Source of the DNA: Colius striatus
Taxonomy: Eukaryota > Chordata > Aves > Coliiformes > Coliidae
Direction of reading: 5' to 3'
Length of the DNA stretch: 64,000 nucleotides
NCBI RefSeq assembly: GCF_028858725.1
Contig: NC_084776.1
Location: 3,472,001 to 3,536,000 of the forward strand
The notes beneath the pieces were generated by a model that was not told the DNA's origin, ran no database searches, and saw nothing but the letters and a program-made list of their open reading frames with translations. How positions within the stretch are numbered: the stretch's first letter is position 1; every line of letters starts with the position of its first letter. Both the position numbers and the translations under genes were made by a program. This document shows positions 1-11,227 of the stretch, in pieces.

Positions 1-325
1 TTAGATCATGTCCCAGCCCTTCCCTCACACTGCCAAGCCCACCACTAACCCATGGCCCTTAGCACCTCAGCTACACACCTTTGCAATAGCTCCAGCATTC
101 AGCTTCAGCATTTCAATGTCTTTCTTGGGGTGAGGGCTCCAAAGCTGAGCACAGTACTCAAGGTGCAGCCTCACCAGTGCTGAGAACAGGGACACAATCA
201 CTGCCCTGGTCCTCCTGGCCACACAATCTCTAACAGAAGCCAGGATGCCATTGGCCTTCTTGGCCACCTGGGCACACTGCTGGCTCAGGTTCAGCCTCTG
301 TTGATCAACAGCCCCAGGTCCTCTT
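1..325 (-). mobile_element. CR1 LINE 3' fragment, internally deleted, cut by window start
   Basis: On the minus strand, 267-130 translates as [18 protein letters not shown] and then a [23 protein letters not shown] stretch, the well-known C-terminal reverse-transcriptase end of CR1 elements. Upstream in element order, 325-268 gives the GACCTGGGGCTGTTGA and CAGCAGTGTGCCCAGGTGG phrases. After the KKDIE codons it jumps straight to the GGGCCATGGGTTAGTGG tail region (66-1), so several hundred bases of consensus appear deleted internally. No intact ORF; inactive. Confidence 0.85.
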
Positions 326-3300
326 ATAAAACAGAAACTACATTATTGATTGGCATGTTGGTACTTTGGGAACTGTGGATGAAAAGTTGCCCTTTGTATG
401 TATACACATAATTAATAATGGTTTTTTTCTGGAGGTTTGATGTTTTGTTTGCACTGTGTGGTAATTAGCACTGAGGTCCTCTTGGCAAGATGCTCCCTCC
501 CCAGCTGCTTATAGAAACTGCCATAAGAGGGATGTCAGAGCTGTCTCAGGGACCTGCACTGCCAGAAAAATGAGGAGCCTGAAACAGAGACAGAAGGAAA
601 AAATGAGCTAGAAAGAATGGGGCTTTCTACCACATTTTCCTGTTTCCCAACCAAGAGGTTGGGAAGGTTAAAATGCAATTTAAAGTAGATCAAAATAGGT
701 CCATCAACCTGTCCCATTTGCTTGAAGGTGGTTGGTTGAGTGGGTGTTTCAAGACATCAGGAAAGATGGTTGAAAATAAATTAGGTTTCATTTAGCTCAC
801 AGTAACAATTAAAACTTGGAATGGTCAGGGGTTGTTTAGGCAAATCAATTAAAAGATTGGCACATAAATGATGCAACACCTTTTGTCTTCCACTGTCCTA
901 GTCAAGCTGGGAGACCTTCAGACTGGACTGTCATAGGTGAGTTCACTAAACCTATACATGTTCCCACTGGCTAACTCTAGAGCTGTCCAGAAGCTACCTG
1001 CACATCTCACTCCAGAGGCAATGGCTTTTCATTGGTGGGGTAACCCATGGGAAGGGTGGAAGGGTAAGAAACTCTTAGGAAGCACAGATCTCTCAGTGAT
1101 TGAGTTACCAGCTTTCACAATTAACAATGAAATTGAGCACCAGATATTTGAGACAGCAGAGAGATGCTGGAGAGAACATGGGTCAAAGCACAGATGACAC
1201 TGGGCACAAAAAGACCCTCCAGTCTTGTGGACAAAGACACTGTTGGGCTGGAGGATGCTGGAATGGGATAAAATTCAACCAAAACTTGCAACTGTTAAAG
1301 AGAAGCTCCAGGTCTCATCTCCAGCCCTAGAGCAGTGCTACTGTTAAGGCTTTCAGGTTGCTTCCCATGTCCTGGGCACAGCCTGAGGCTTGGCAGCTGG
1401 TCTGGGAAGACCAGCAGCTTCTGTGGCATCCCAGCTGCAGCACTCATGGCATCAAATATTCATCATCCAAATGGATGCTCAGAGCTCCTCCAGCCCACAG
1501 ACCAACCAGCATCACATCTGTGCCACCTGCAAGTGCTCACTGGGAGGGACTTGAGAGACTTTCACAGAGGGAAGCCCCACAGACTGAAACATTTATGAGT
1601 AGCCAAGATGGTTCCTTAGTAACTACCCTGAAGAGACCAATTCTGCACTGATGTCTCTGTATGTGCTCACATCTGTGGCTGCAGGAGAGCAGGCTCCTAA
1701 AAACAGCTCAGCATCTTCCAAGGGCAATAGTCAAAACTCAGAAGCATTTGCAGTGCAGCTATGGGACAGGGCTGTGTGATAGCACCCAGCATCACTAAAC
1801 TGCTGCCACTGGGGTGTTTCTGCCCCAACACCCCAAAGGATTTCTTGCTCTAGAAAAGTTCTGTGCAAGTACAGGGACCAAAGGCAAGCAAAACTCACTT
1901 GTCCTGCAGTTTGAGGGCATAGGGTCTCCTGCCTGCCCCTGCCCATTGCATCTTTGTTGCCCATGGGCTTGACAGCAGCCAAGCTCCACGGGTAAAATGG
2001 GATCTCAGCATGATCTCTGTGCTCCCTGCCCAGCTTATGCTGCTTTTCAGCATTGAAAATTTGTGACATTTGTGTTTCCTTTGCAAACTGCTCCGGGCTA
2101 CCTGGATGCCAAGTGGAATGGCACATCACCATGCAGCAGCCTCCTGTCTGGCATGGCTCTGAGCAGTGCTTCTGCCAGCTCCAGAGCTCCTGTTTGGCCC
2201 AGGTAGGGACTGTTAATTAACTATCAGCCACAGGAGAACCTCTGGCCATTCTTCCTTCATGAAAGACACACCAGGATGTAGAATTCATAGTTAATTCCAG
2301 AGACAGGAAAGCTGAAACCCAGCAGATTTGAAATGTGGTTTTTACCAGCACTTTCTGGGTTTTTTGAGGGGGATGAGTTACAAGTGTTGTAGAATGAACA
2401 CATGGAGCAGTTTCCACTCTGACCTGATCATCACAGCAAAAAGCTGTATTACAGAGAGATTTTTTTTAACCTTTTCACTCCCACTTAGGAGGAATGTGGG
2501 GGAAGATCTGGGGGTCCTGCTCCGTGCTGCATCACTGCAGCCCCCGCCGCTTGTTTCGCAGCACCCTCTCCTGCTCCTACAGCGAAACAGCAGCCAGGGA
2601 AGGCTGGGAGTTTATGCCAGAAATTGCTATTTCCACCTCCAGTGATTCTGTAAAGGCTTCCCAGTGACCCCGAGCCCCACTGATAATTTCTGAGAATGCA
2701 GGCTATTGGAAAAGCAGGTGAAACTCCTTCTGGAGAGGCAATGATGGTGCTGTCCTCTAGAAACTGTGCTGTTCCTGCAGAAAGTGGTTTGTTCAAATAG
2801 TAAAAGCAGAGCTCAGAGTCCTCAGTGAAGTGTAACTTCCACAGACTACCAGGATTTTGTCAGAACAAAGATGTTTATTAAAAAAGCCTCGAAAGGCTGG
2901 GGTAAGCTCAGCCAAAACATCCAGGCATTTAATAGTGTTCAAGAGCAGAGACAATTAGCATAAGCCATTTGACACCAGGGAAAGCTGCTGCCCTGGTGGC
3001 CCAGGAGTCTGTGGCTGGAGCAACTAATACAGGCATCAAAGTGTAAAAAGCCAAAAAGTGTTGCTCTGGGACCAAGAAGTGAGTGAAGGGATGTAACACC
3101 ATCACCATCCCTGCATTGCATTCACCTCGGTCCTGCACTGCCGCAGTCACGGTGCAATCACTCATGGATGCTCCTGCCCTCATCTAAACCAGCCCCACTG
3201 CTGAATCAGCAGAAAACCAGGAGCTGCTGGAGGCATGTGAAAAAAAATTTTAGGGAAACTAATATTTTCACAAGCAGTGGAATAACAGCCTGAGCCTGGT

Positions 3301-5521
3301 TTCTGAGGGAGATGTGACTTGTGGTGGATTCTCCGATGTCTGGTGGAGATGCATTGCCAGAGTAATCCTTCCTCCAGGAGGGGCATTAGCATCCTCATCT
3401 TTCATCCAGCTATTTGTAGTGACTTTGTATCACTCTGATATTGTTCCAGCTTGTATCCTACATTTAACTGAAACAGCTCAAAAGGTGTGGAGAGAGACTG
3501 ACACACAAACATGCAGAGAGCCAGTGTCATGGGCTGACAACACAACCCACAATTTCTAAGGAAGGCAGGGTTAAAATAAAAAAAACTGGGAGTTTTATGA
3601 CTTCTTAGCAGACAAGGAAAATGCTGTGAATGGGAGCAGAGTATGAAAGAGCTAGAGCACTGAAAGAAGGATGTGTAAGTGATATTCAAGTGGTACAGTG
3701 ACAGGGGAAACGCAGCACCTTTGAACAAACAAAGCCAAAGAAGAATGTGGGCTTGGAAAAAGGCAAGAGAAAGTGCAGAAGCAAAGGAGCCACTCAAACC
3801 AGCATGGAGGAGCAGGAGGGAATGGGGACAGCACCCAGTCCTGTGCTGGTGGAGGCAGAAAAGAAGAACCAAGAACTTTCTGGAGGAGAGTGGCAAAAAT
3901 GTGGAAGCAAATAAGCAGGTTAAAGCTTTCCTGCAAGCCTGCACCACTGCCAAGGTGGCCTCAGCAAATCCACCACATCTTCCCACTCCCCTTGCCCCAC
4001 ACACCATAGAGAGCATCTTGGAGTTGAATAATTGATTTTGATCTGTGTTTTCCACTTGTCAGTGGCTGTGAGTCCCTGGTCTGTCAGGAAAACCCAACTG
4101 ACATGCTGACTGCAGGTGTCAGATGCTGTCACACATGATTACTGATGCCTTCTGTTTACTCAGACTTTCTGCTCTGTAGCAATGCTGCTTTTATGGCATT
4201 TGAGAAGAAGGTATCACACTCCTCCCTTTGCTCAGGCATTGAGGATACTCAGTGTTTACACTGATGGATAGGGGAGAGCAGAATGGGAGCAAATGCCCCA
4301 AAGGAGAGAGAGAGTTTGTCCAGGGAATATCCTGCCTTTCTCTGAGTCCATAGCTCCAGGACAGAAACTTTATCATAGAATAATGGAGCAGTTTTTATTC
4401 TGTTGAAAGAGATGTGTCAATAAACACCTCTTTGGTGTGATTTCTGGCAGCTGAACTTTGATTTGCATGGCCTCTGCAGCTACCTTGGGGACACAGCTGC
4501 ACATAACACATGGATTTTTGCTGATAAGAATTGAATGCCTCAATGTAGACAGAATTGACCCCTTGGTAAATACTGCCTTAACTAAAGCTGCTTTGCATCA
4601 GCCAGGCTGCAACACTGGGCAGCTAAAGGTGGGCTGCTCCAACATAAATATGGGCAGCCTGGGATGGAGGGATCAAGGGATATGAGCTGACCAAATTGCC
4701 TGGTGAAGGATGGAGGAGGAGAGACAGGACAGAAAATCTCCATCATGTACAAAAGCTGGGTGAGTGGGTCCTCCTAGTTGCCACAGCAGCTAAGGATCCA
4801 AAGCATGGCAAGAGGAAAGAGCTCAAAAAATTACTTATAAACTAAGGATGTGCCAAGACCAAGAATCCCCCTGAGCTTTCCTGATATTATTTTGAAAAGG
4901 AAACAAATTAAAAGGGTTTTTATTATTGAAAGAGACTGTCTCAGGAAGCTCAAGACTCTCTCAATGTCTGTTTGCAAGAGAGTGCATCATTAAATGCACC
5001 TTGAGATGCAGTCATAGGGGTCAGGATAAACCAGTTCTCAGGAAAGAGAAGCATCAGCTGAGGGTCTCATTTGCAACTCCCCTTCAGAGCAGTTTTGAAG
5101 TGTGCAGGTCCCTGCTGCAGGAGGGCACCTGGTTCCTCAGATACTAATAAGCCCCACACAGCACTTTGCAGAACACAGATCTGAGACTAGGGGGAAAGCT
5201 GCTCTTTTATGGCCAAACCACTGTCCATGGAGGAACGCAGGGCCGGGGTTGGGAGAAACACAGCTCTCTCTTTGTAATGGTGCTAAAAGATGGAAACTAG
5301 CAACAGCTCTCATCAATAAGACACATTAGCATGACAGATGGCTTGCAGGAAAAGAAAAACCATCTCAAGTTTGGAGATTTGTGCTGACTGAGCCACAGAA
5401 AGGAACTATTCCAATTAGCATTTGTAGGGAGTAATTGAGGAGCATTGAGAGTATCAACCCAATTTGCCACCATTGTCAAGCAGTTATTGTTCTTGATTAT
5501 TTTTCTCAATCCTCCTTTCAG
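326..5521. other. Intergenic, no gene seen
   Basis: Mixed-composition unique DNA. Several open frames of 60-130 codons and one of 217 codons (3402-4055 minus, non-ATG) show no domain, no codon bias and no splice support. No repeat family recognised. Confidence 0.7.
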
Positions 5522-5665
5522 TCACAAGTCTGGGGACAGAGAAAATGCCACTTTGGGTTCTGCCTTTCTTTGCCTGTATCCATCCTCCCTGCTCCTTTCC
5601 TGGGAGGGTGTGTGAAGCTGTGCCAAGCAGCTCTCTGGGCTGTGGCTGGCAGCCCATCTACAAAG
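5522..5665 (+). other. Exon-like block with strong flanking splice signals
   Basis: A T/C-rich tract ending CCTCCTTTCAG (5511-5521) precedes 144 bp that ends in AAG before GTAAGT, a 9/9 donor (5663-5671). Two of three sense frames are open through it: one reads SQVWGQRKC and ends AGSPSTK, the other holds MPLWVLPFF from 5545. I recognise no domain. It may be a lncRNA exon, an unknown gene's exon, or a chance pairing. Confidence 0.3.
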
Positions 5666-5736
5666 GTAAGTTGGGTACCCAAGGTTATTCCTGCCCTGTT
5701 AAACAAGTCCATCATGAAGCAAACATTGTGATTCAT

Positions 5737-5774
5737 CCATATGGCTAAAGGCAACCGAGTTTTTAGCCATATGG
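5737..5774. other. Perfect 13-bp inverted repeat, 16-bp hairpin stem
   Basis: CCATATGGCTAAA (5737-5749) and its exact reverse complement (5762-5774) enclose a short spacer. In RNA two G-U pairs and one C-G pair extend the stem to 16 pairs with a six-base loop, AACCGA. Each arm holds the bHLH-type E-box CATATG. Confidence 0.85.
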
Positions 5775-5880
5775 CCTCGTGCAGCTGTCATTTTGTGTTG
5801 CTGTAATGTAAAACCAGCCCAGGCTTTCTCTGGAAGGAAATTCCCATCGCCATCAAACGGACCTGGGGGAAATGCCTCTC

Positions 5881-5892
5881 AGCACATGTGCT
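5881..5892. other. 12-bp palindrome AGCACATGTGCT
   Basis: Perfect palindrome centred on the E-box ACATGT/CATG core, about 110 bp downstream of the hairpin, in sequence without repeat character. Confidence 0.7.
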
Positions 5893-6512
5893 GGAAGCCA
5901 CAGCCTTGGCACCCATCATTTATCTGTCTCCTTCTGTTTGTAAATGAGCCCTGAAATGCAAGTGCTTTTTCTGCTCACCACGCTCATGTGGCTGCACCCC
6001 AGGCTCTGGCACAGAGCATGCAGGAGCCACACATCAACCCCTAACTGCAGCAACTCCTCTCACTGACCTCTACCTACCGGACCTGGCTAAAGAAAAACGG
6101 GGAAAATACTCTTCCATGGATGTTATATCCTCTCAGGAACAGAAGGTGGCAGACGAGTTTGCTCTGAGTGCCTGGCAGAAGTAGTTGGGATATTACTTGG
6201 AAGTTTTAAAGCATTGAATTTCTAGGTGCTTGGCATAGCAGCAGTGCCCAGACCCCAAGCCCACGGCAGCATCCCTGCAGCAAGGGATGAGCTCTCAGGT
6301 GCTTGGCACTGGGGCTGTTATGACACTGCTGGAAAAACAGCATCTTACCCATGGATGTGCTAATTCTGGAAACAAGCCTGTGCATTTCTATTGTAAAAGG
6401 ATATTTGCTACTTGTTTGCTTTTGGTGTTTCAGATACAGGCAAAGAACCAAGCAAGTCAGGATATAACAACACCTTTCAATTTAAGACATTTTTCTCACT
6501 ATTTGCTTTTTG

Positions 6513-6532
6513 TTGGTTTGGTTTGGTTTGGC
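6513..6532 (+). repeat. (GGTTT)n pentamer run
   Basis: About four imperfect copies of a G-G-T-T-T unit, a common avian low-complexity type. Intergenic. Confidence 0.75.
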
Positions 6533-6930
6533 TTTTTAAGGTGCTCATGCAGACAGCACCTAACAAAAATCTGAGGACAAAGTGATGGAACTAATCCTGA
6601 CACACCTCATGCATGAGGCAGCACCCCAGTACAGGCAGAAGGAAACTGCCTTTTGGTTTTTGCTGGGGTTTTTTGGGGGGGGAAGGGGAGTGGGGAGTGA
6701 CAGGTTTGTGGGGTTTTTATTTTGCAATGGATCTGTGAAGGACAGTAGTTTTTCCCCAGTGCAGAAAAGCAGAACACAAGGCTTCCATACAGCTGGCTTT
6801 GCCCCAGGGGCTGCTGCAGGCTATGCTCAGAAAGGGCAAAGTGAAGACAGGACTGGCTAGTGCACAGACTACTACATCCATGAGTTTTGGCTCCTTCAAT
6901 TTGTGCTGATGAGACAGGAAGCAGTTGGGC

Positions 6931-6938
6931 TATAAAAG
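6931..6938 (+). promoter_or_regulatory. Candidate TATA box
   Basis: TATAAAAG is a consensus TATA box. About 30 bp downstream would be a start near 6961, followed by a CAG/GTAAAA donor at 7030/7031 and a CAG acceptor at 7128. Isolated TATA boxes occur by chance, so support is only the arrangement. Confidence 0.3.
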
Positions 6939-7150
6939 CTCTGCAGTGAGGCACCTGGGGAGCTTTCTGCTTGGGCTGGGCAGAGCTGCAGTGGTTGTGC
7001 TGTGCTGGGTGGAGGAGTGCAATAGCTCAGGTAAAAAAAAACCTCTTCTCTGTTCCAGCTTTCCTGCTTTTCAATTGTAATGTTTCTCATCTTGTTCTGA
7101 GACCTAATTTTCTCCAGAACTTCTGCAGGTATCAGCAGAAGTCTCTTACT

Positions 7151-7300
7151 ATGCCCAGCAGTGCTGAGAACCTGCTGGGGCTGCAGTTTGAGCCTCCTGA
7201 GGAAAGCTTCTTGCCTGGAAAAAAAAAGAAGCTAAACCATGGCAGCAAACCCTGTGTCTTGTGGTCTCAGCTATTGTGTGGTCCAGATGTTTTTGGGTAG
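7151..7300 (+). CDS. Small ORF after a candidate TATA promoter, unknown function
   Basis: From ATG 7151 a 49-codon frame reads MPSSAENLLGLQFEPPEESF, then a basic KKKK run, ending at TAG 7298-7300. The upstream frame is open through a putative exon 1 too, but from a TTG. I do not recognise the peptide. It is listed only because promoter-like, donor and acceptor signals line up upstream (6931, 7030, 7128). It may well be non-coding. Confidence 0.12.
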   Translation: MPSSAENLLGLQFEPPEESFLPGKKKKLNHGSKPCVLWSQLLCGPDVFG

Positions 7301-10300
7301 CTGGGAACCTCTCTGTACTCTTTCAGGGGCCTAACGACAGGAAAGAGAGTTTGCTGATGTTAAGGTCTTTAGTGAATTGAAAGCTGCTGTCTGTTAGCTG
7401 TAGAAGAGATATTTTTATGTTCCTGTCTTTGCAAAAAAAAATAGGAGCCCATCTCTCATGTGTGTATGTAGATCATGTGTGGCTGGAAATAAGAGATGTT
7501 GTTCCCTAAGCAGGAGCAAGGTAGGGGGATGGACCAGAGAAAAGAACTATGGTCCTTTGACTAAAAATACTGAGTTCCTCCCACTCTCAACCAGAGAATA
7601 CTGTGAGCAGGTGGTAAACTTTGGAGTTGATAATCCATGCTGCTGATTCCTCTATCCATGTGCCACTACAGCAAGAGTAGTTACAGGTGGGCTTTTCAGT
7701 TTTCACTTAATCATCAGGCTGCAGCTTGACATTCCTCATCACCCGTTACCAGTAACTTTAACAAGGAAAGATGGTAAAAAATTGATGTCTCAAGAAACTA
7801 ATTCCCTAGCTTCAGAAAAGTCTCTTCAGATTTTACATGTGGAAGGAGCTGCTTCATCACCTCTGCTCTGTGACAGGGCTAAACTGCCAGTCATTCACTG
7901 AAAAATAATATCTGAGGGCAATTTTCCAGAAGGTTTGGTTCCAGCTGCTATCTCCCAGAACAGGGGATCTCACACTCACAGGTAATGATGGAAAACCCTG
8001 CTTGTGCTTTCACTCCCTACCAGGATAGGGTTTTTTACTCTTGTTTATCAATGGCTTTGTCCAAATCCAGATGAAAGCTTTGAGTCTAGTATAGAGCTGC
8101 ATCCTTTGAGACACCTGGGGAAGGTTTTTGCCCAAAACCCTTATTTCTACAACACTTGATCTTAACACACATTGATGTTATGAACAAATAAAGGTACCAA
8201 CCTTCAACAAGTTAGATTGATTATTCCTAGTTAGAAACTTTCAAGTGGAAGATAACTATTCCTACCTTGTATTTTCATAAAACTATTAGGCCATGCTCCA
8301 TGTGGGGACAAACAGGATAGTAGTAGGGGTGTATCTTCAACTTGGTTCCCTGCTAATATCTGATTTATAAGGAATACCTTTAGCTGGGAATTGTTTCCAA
8401 CAGAGGTGTGTGGGTACAGGCAAAAAGGAGCTGTATTGCATTAATGTTCTCTCAAAGATTCAAAAATGTTATGCAACAAAACTGTCAATTTGCACCACTT
8501 CTTTAATAGACCTTCTAATGTGTACTTTAAAAAAGAAAAGCCTGGATTGCAGCATTTTCTTCTTGAGCTGTCTAGTCTTGCTATCAGGAGCAGCTTCAAA
8601 GCCATTTTTCTTTTCATATGCTTGTCTGGTGTGTCTAGCTGTGTATGATTACTTTTTCCTAAATGAATAGATAATTTTGCCTTATAAATAAGTAGAGCAC
8701 CAGGATTTATGGGGTTTTTTTGCCTCTGACACTATTGGTTTGAATCTCAGAATGGTTTAGGGTTGTGGGTTTTTTCCCTCCTACCTTTGTTTCTGAGTAA
8801 TATGTTTTTGTCATAGTGCATTCAAACACACTTGAAATATTAATGAGGGAAGCAATGGCCCATTTCAATTGAAGTCTGCCATAATATGCAAGTAATCCTT
8901 CACAGATATCTGTTTTAGTAACAGTGACACTGGAAATATCTAATTTTCTTTGCAGCCAAGTATTCTGGTTGGCTTTCAGTAGGGGATAGTCATTAGCTAC
9001 GCAGTGACTGAACTCATTACAACAACTGCCAGGAAAAGGGCTCATGCTGGTGTGTGAGTTCTTGATGCAAAACCACTTTTTCAGGCCAAAGCCCTCGTTA
9101 AAATAGGTTAACTGCTAGGAAAAAAAAAGCCCAAACAAGCAAAAAAGAAAACCAGATTGACAGGATGGGGAAATGCTTTTATAGCCAGAATGACTTCTGA
9201 TCCAAAATTTGAGGTTTTGGCATCCCAACTTGGGCAGATCTCTGAGATTTTCCTTGAGTGAGCTGGGAGTTGGATGGGAGATGAGTTTGGCACGTCAAGT
9301 CAAAGGGGTGCTGGGAGGATGTGCCAGCCTCCTCATCTCACATACACCACATAGTCCAGCTGCTGACAGCTTGACATTGTTTATAGAAGGCCCTTTGAGA
9401 GGCAGTTGCCTTTAGGAAAACTGCCTGAAGGTCAAGATGAAAAAAACAAGGGCACAGAAGCTGCCCATGGAGTTCAGCATCACTAGTGAGATGGCTCCTC
9501 CGTGCAGTGGCCAGCTCAAACAAGGGCAAGTGCCTGAAGGGAGAATGAATGCACCATAGAGAGCTCAACCTCCTGGTTTTACAAGAGATTGTGGCAGGAC
9601 CTTTGCTAATGTCATGGCTTTCCTGGAGTCTCAAAGCTGCCTTACAAGAAATGCAGCCTTCTTTGTGACCCCAGAGGAGAAAATAGGTTTTGAAGATGTT
9701 AAGAGGCTCAGCGGCTTCAGAGTGAATCCGAGAGCTCTGCATCACCTACAAACCCATTTTCCTTAGATCACTGACTTCTTTCAGGACTGTCAAGCTGTTT
9801 TGTGCCTAAGCTTTATTCAGACCTTACAATAAGAGATCCCTGTGTCTGGATGTGTAGCTATGAAATTGGAGAAAAAGCTGTTTGTGCTGGGCTGGGTTGG
9901 GGGTGCATACACAAGCCCTGTCCTGCAGCTCAGCCCATGGGTTTGCTCTGGCAAGGGCTATGGTGAGGAGTGTTCCAGGAACAAATGAGTGAGAAGTAAA
10001 TAAGGTTGACTTCAGTATAAAGAAAGATGCCAACAGCCTGGGCTGTTTGGGCTGCTTGAATTATACATCAGGCCAGAGTCATTCTGCATTTTGTGCATGT
10101 CTTGTGAAGGTAGCAGCCCCTTCAGGATCAAGACATGTGGCTGAGGGAATGCTGCTCTGCTCTGTGTAACAGCCAATCCCTTTCCCCTGCTCTCTATGCA
10201 GTGATGGAAAGCAAAAAGGAAGAAAAGCAAGATGTGCATATCCCTCCTCCATAAGGGCAATTGGCTCTGAAGTCAACAGTTACTCCAGGGAGGCAGGAAT

Positions 10301-10768
10301 AGGTCCAAATCCTGGAAATATAAATCACTCTGCAGCAAGGGCTTATCTGTAAGCCCTGTTGGGGAGAGCCAGGTACCTCTTCTAACTTCCAGCTCTGCTG
10401 CTGATTTCCAGTGAGAATGTGAGTCTCAGGAAGGTACTTGGAGAGGTGTGTTCATGGGAGAAGCTCCAGACCTGAGGGGTCTGCAGGAGGACTTGGAAAC
10501 ATCATAGTCTTGCTCCAGAGATAACCAGCCCTCCTTTCTTCTTCCCAGAGACACCAGTGTCTAGGTCAAGTGAGCTACTGTATCTCCTGCTTCAGTTCTC
10601 ACTTTAGTTTTCCATTTGTTACTGCTGGCTGACTATTATGGAACTTTTCATGGTCCTGGAGGACTGTGGATGCGTGGTATGTGCACCACTGGGTTTCAGG
10701 ATTACCACAGGGATGAGCTGGCATGTCACCAGTGTGTTTGAGCTGGTAGTGTAGTGTGTTTGTGTTTG
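7301..10768. other. Intergenic, nothing recognised
   Basis: Unique AT-leaning DNA. The longest frame, 9338-9745 minus, is Ser/Leu/His-rich without domain. No RNA gene or repeat identified. Confidence 0.65.
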
Positions 10769-11227
10769 CATGAGCCAGCAACGTGCCCTCATGGGCAAGA
10801 AGGCCAATGGCATCCTGGGGGAGATTAAGAAGAATGTGGGCAGCAGGCCAAGGGATGTTCTCCCCATCTATTCTGCCCTGGCAAGGCCACATCTGGAGTC
10901 CTTCTGGGCTCCCTAGTTCAACAATGATAGAGAACTTCTGGAGAGAGTCCAGTGGAGGGCTGGAGAAGGCTGAGGGGTGAACTCATCAACACTTACAAAT
11001 AGCTAAAGGTTGGGAATCAAGAGCATAGGGCCAGTCTTTTTTCTGTGGTGCCCAGTGACAGGGCAAGACTGCCCAAGGAGAGTGTGTAGTCTCCTTCTCT
11101 GGAGGTTTCCAAACTCACTTGGACATGTTCCTGTGCCCCTTGATCATGAGGAACCAGCTTTAGTAGGGGGTTGGGCTGGATGAGCTCCAGAGGTCTCTTC
11201 CAGCCCCCACCATTCTATGATTCTGTA
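10769..11227 (+). mobile_element. CR1 LINE 3' fragment with internal deletions
   Basis: Begins TGAGCCAGCAACGTGCCC, continues GGCAAGAAGGCCAATGGCAT and ends in CCATTCTATGATTCTGTAG, the diagnostic CR1 3' tail. Compared with the consensus I remember, it lacks the segment between GGAGGGCTGGAGAAGG and CTCATCAACACTTA and another just before CTGCCCAAGGAGAG. Stops and frameshifts make it non-coding. 5'-truncated, as nearly all avian CR1 copies are. Confidence 0.85.

Noticed and set aside
3402..4055. 217-codon minus-strand frame, Cys/Leu/Phe-rich
   Set aside because: Starts at a GTG, has no domain or splice support, and its composition matches chance translation of local non-coding DNA.
4371..4390. 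ATCATAGAATAATGG as a minus-strand CR1 tail
   Set aside because: Only about ten bases resemble the tail and no adjoining CR1 sequence follows.
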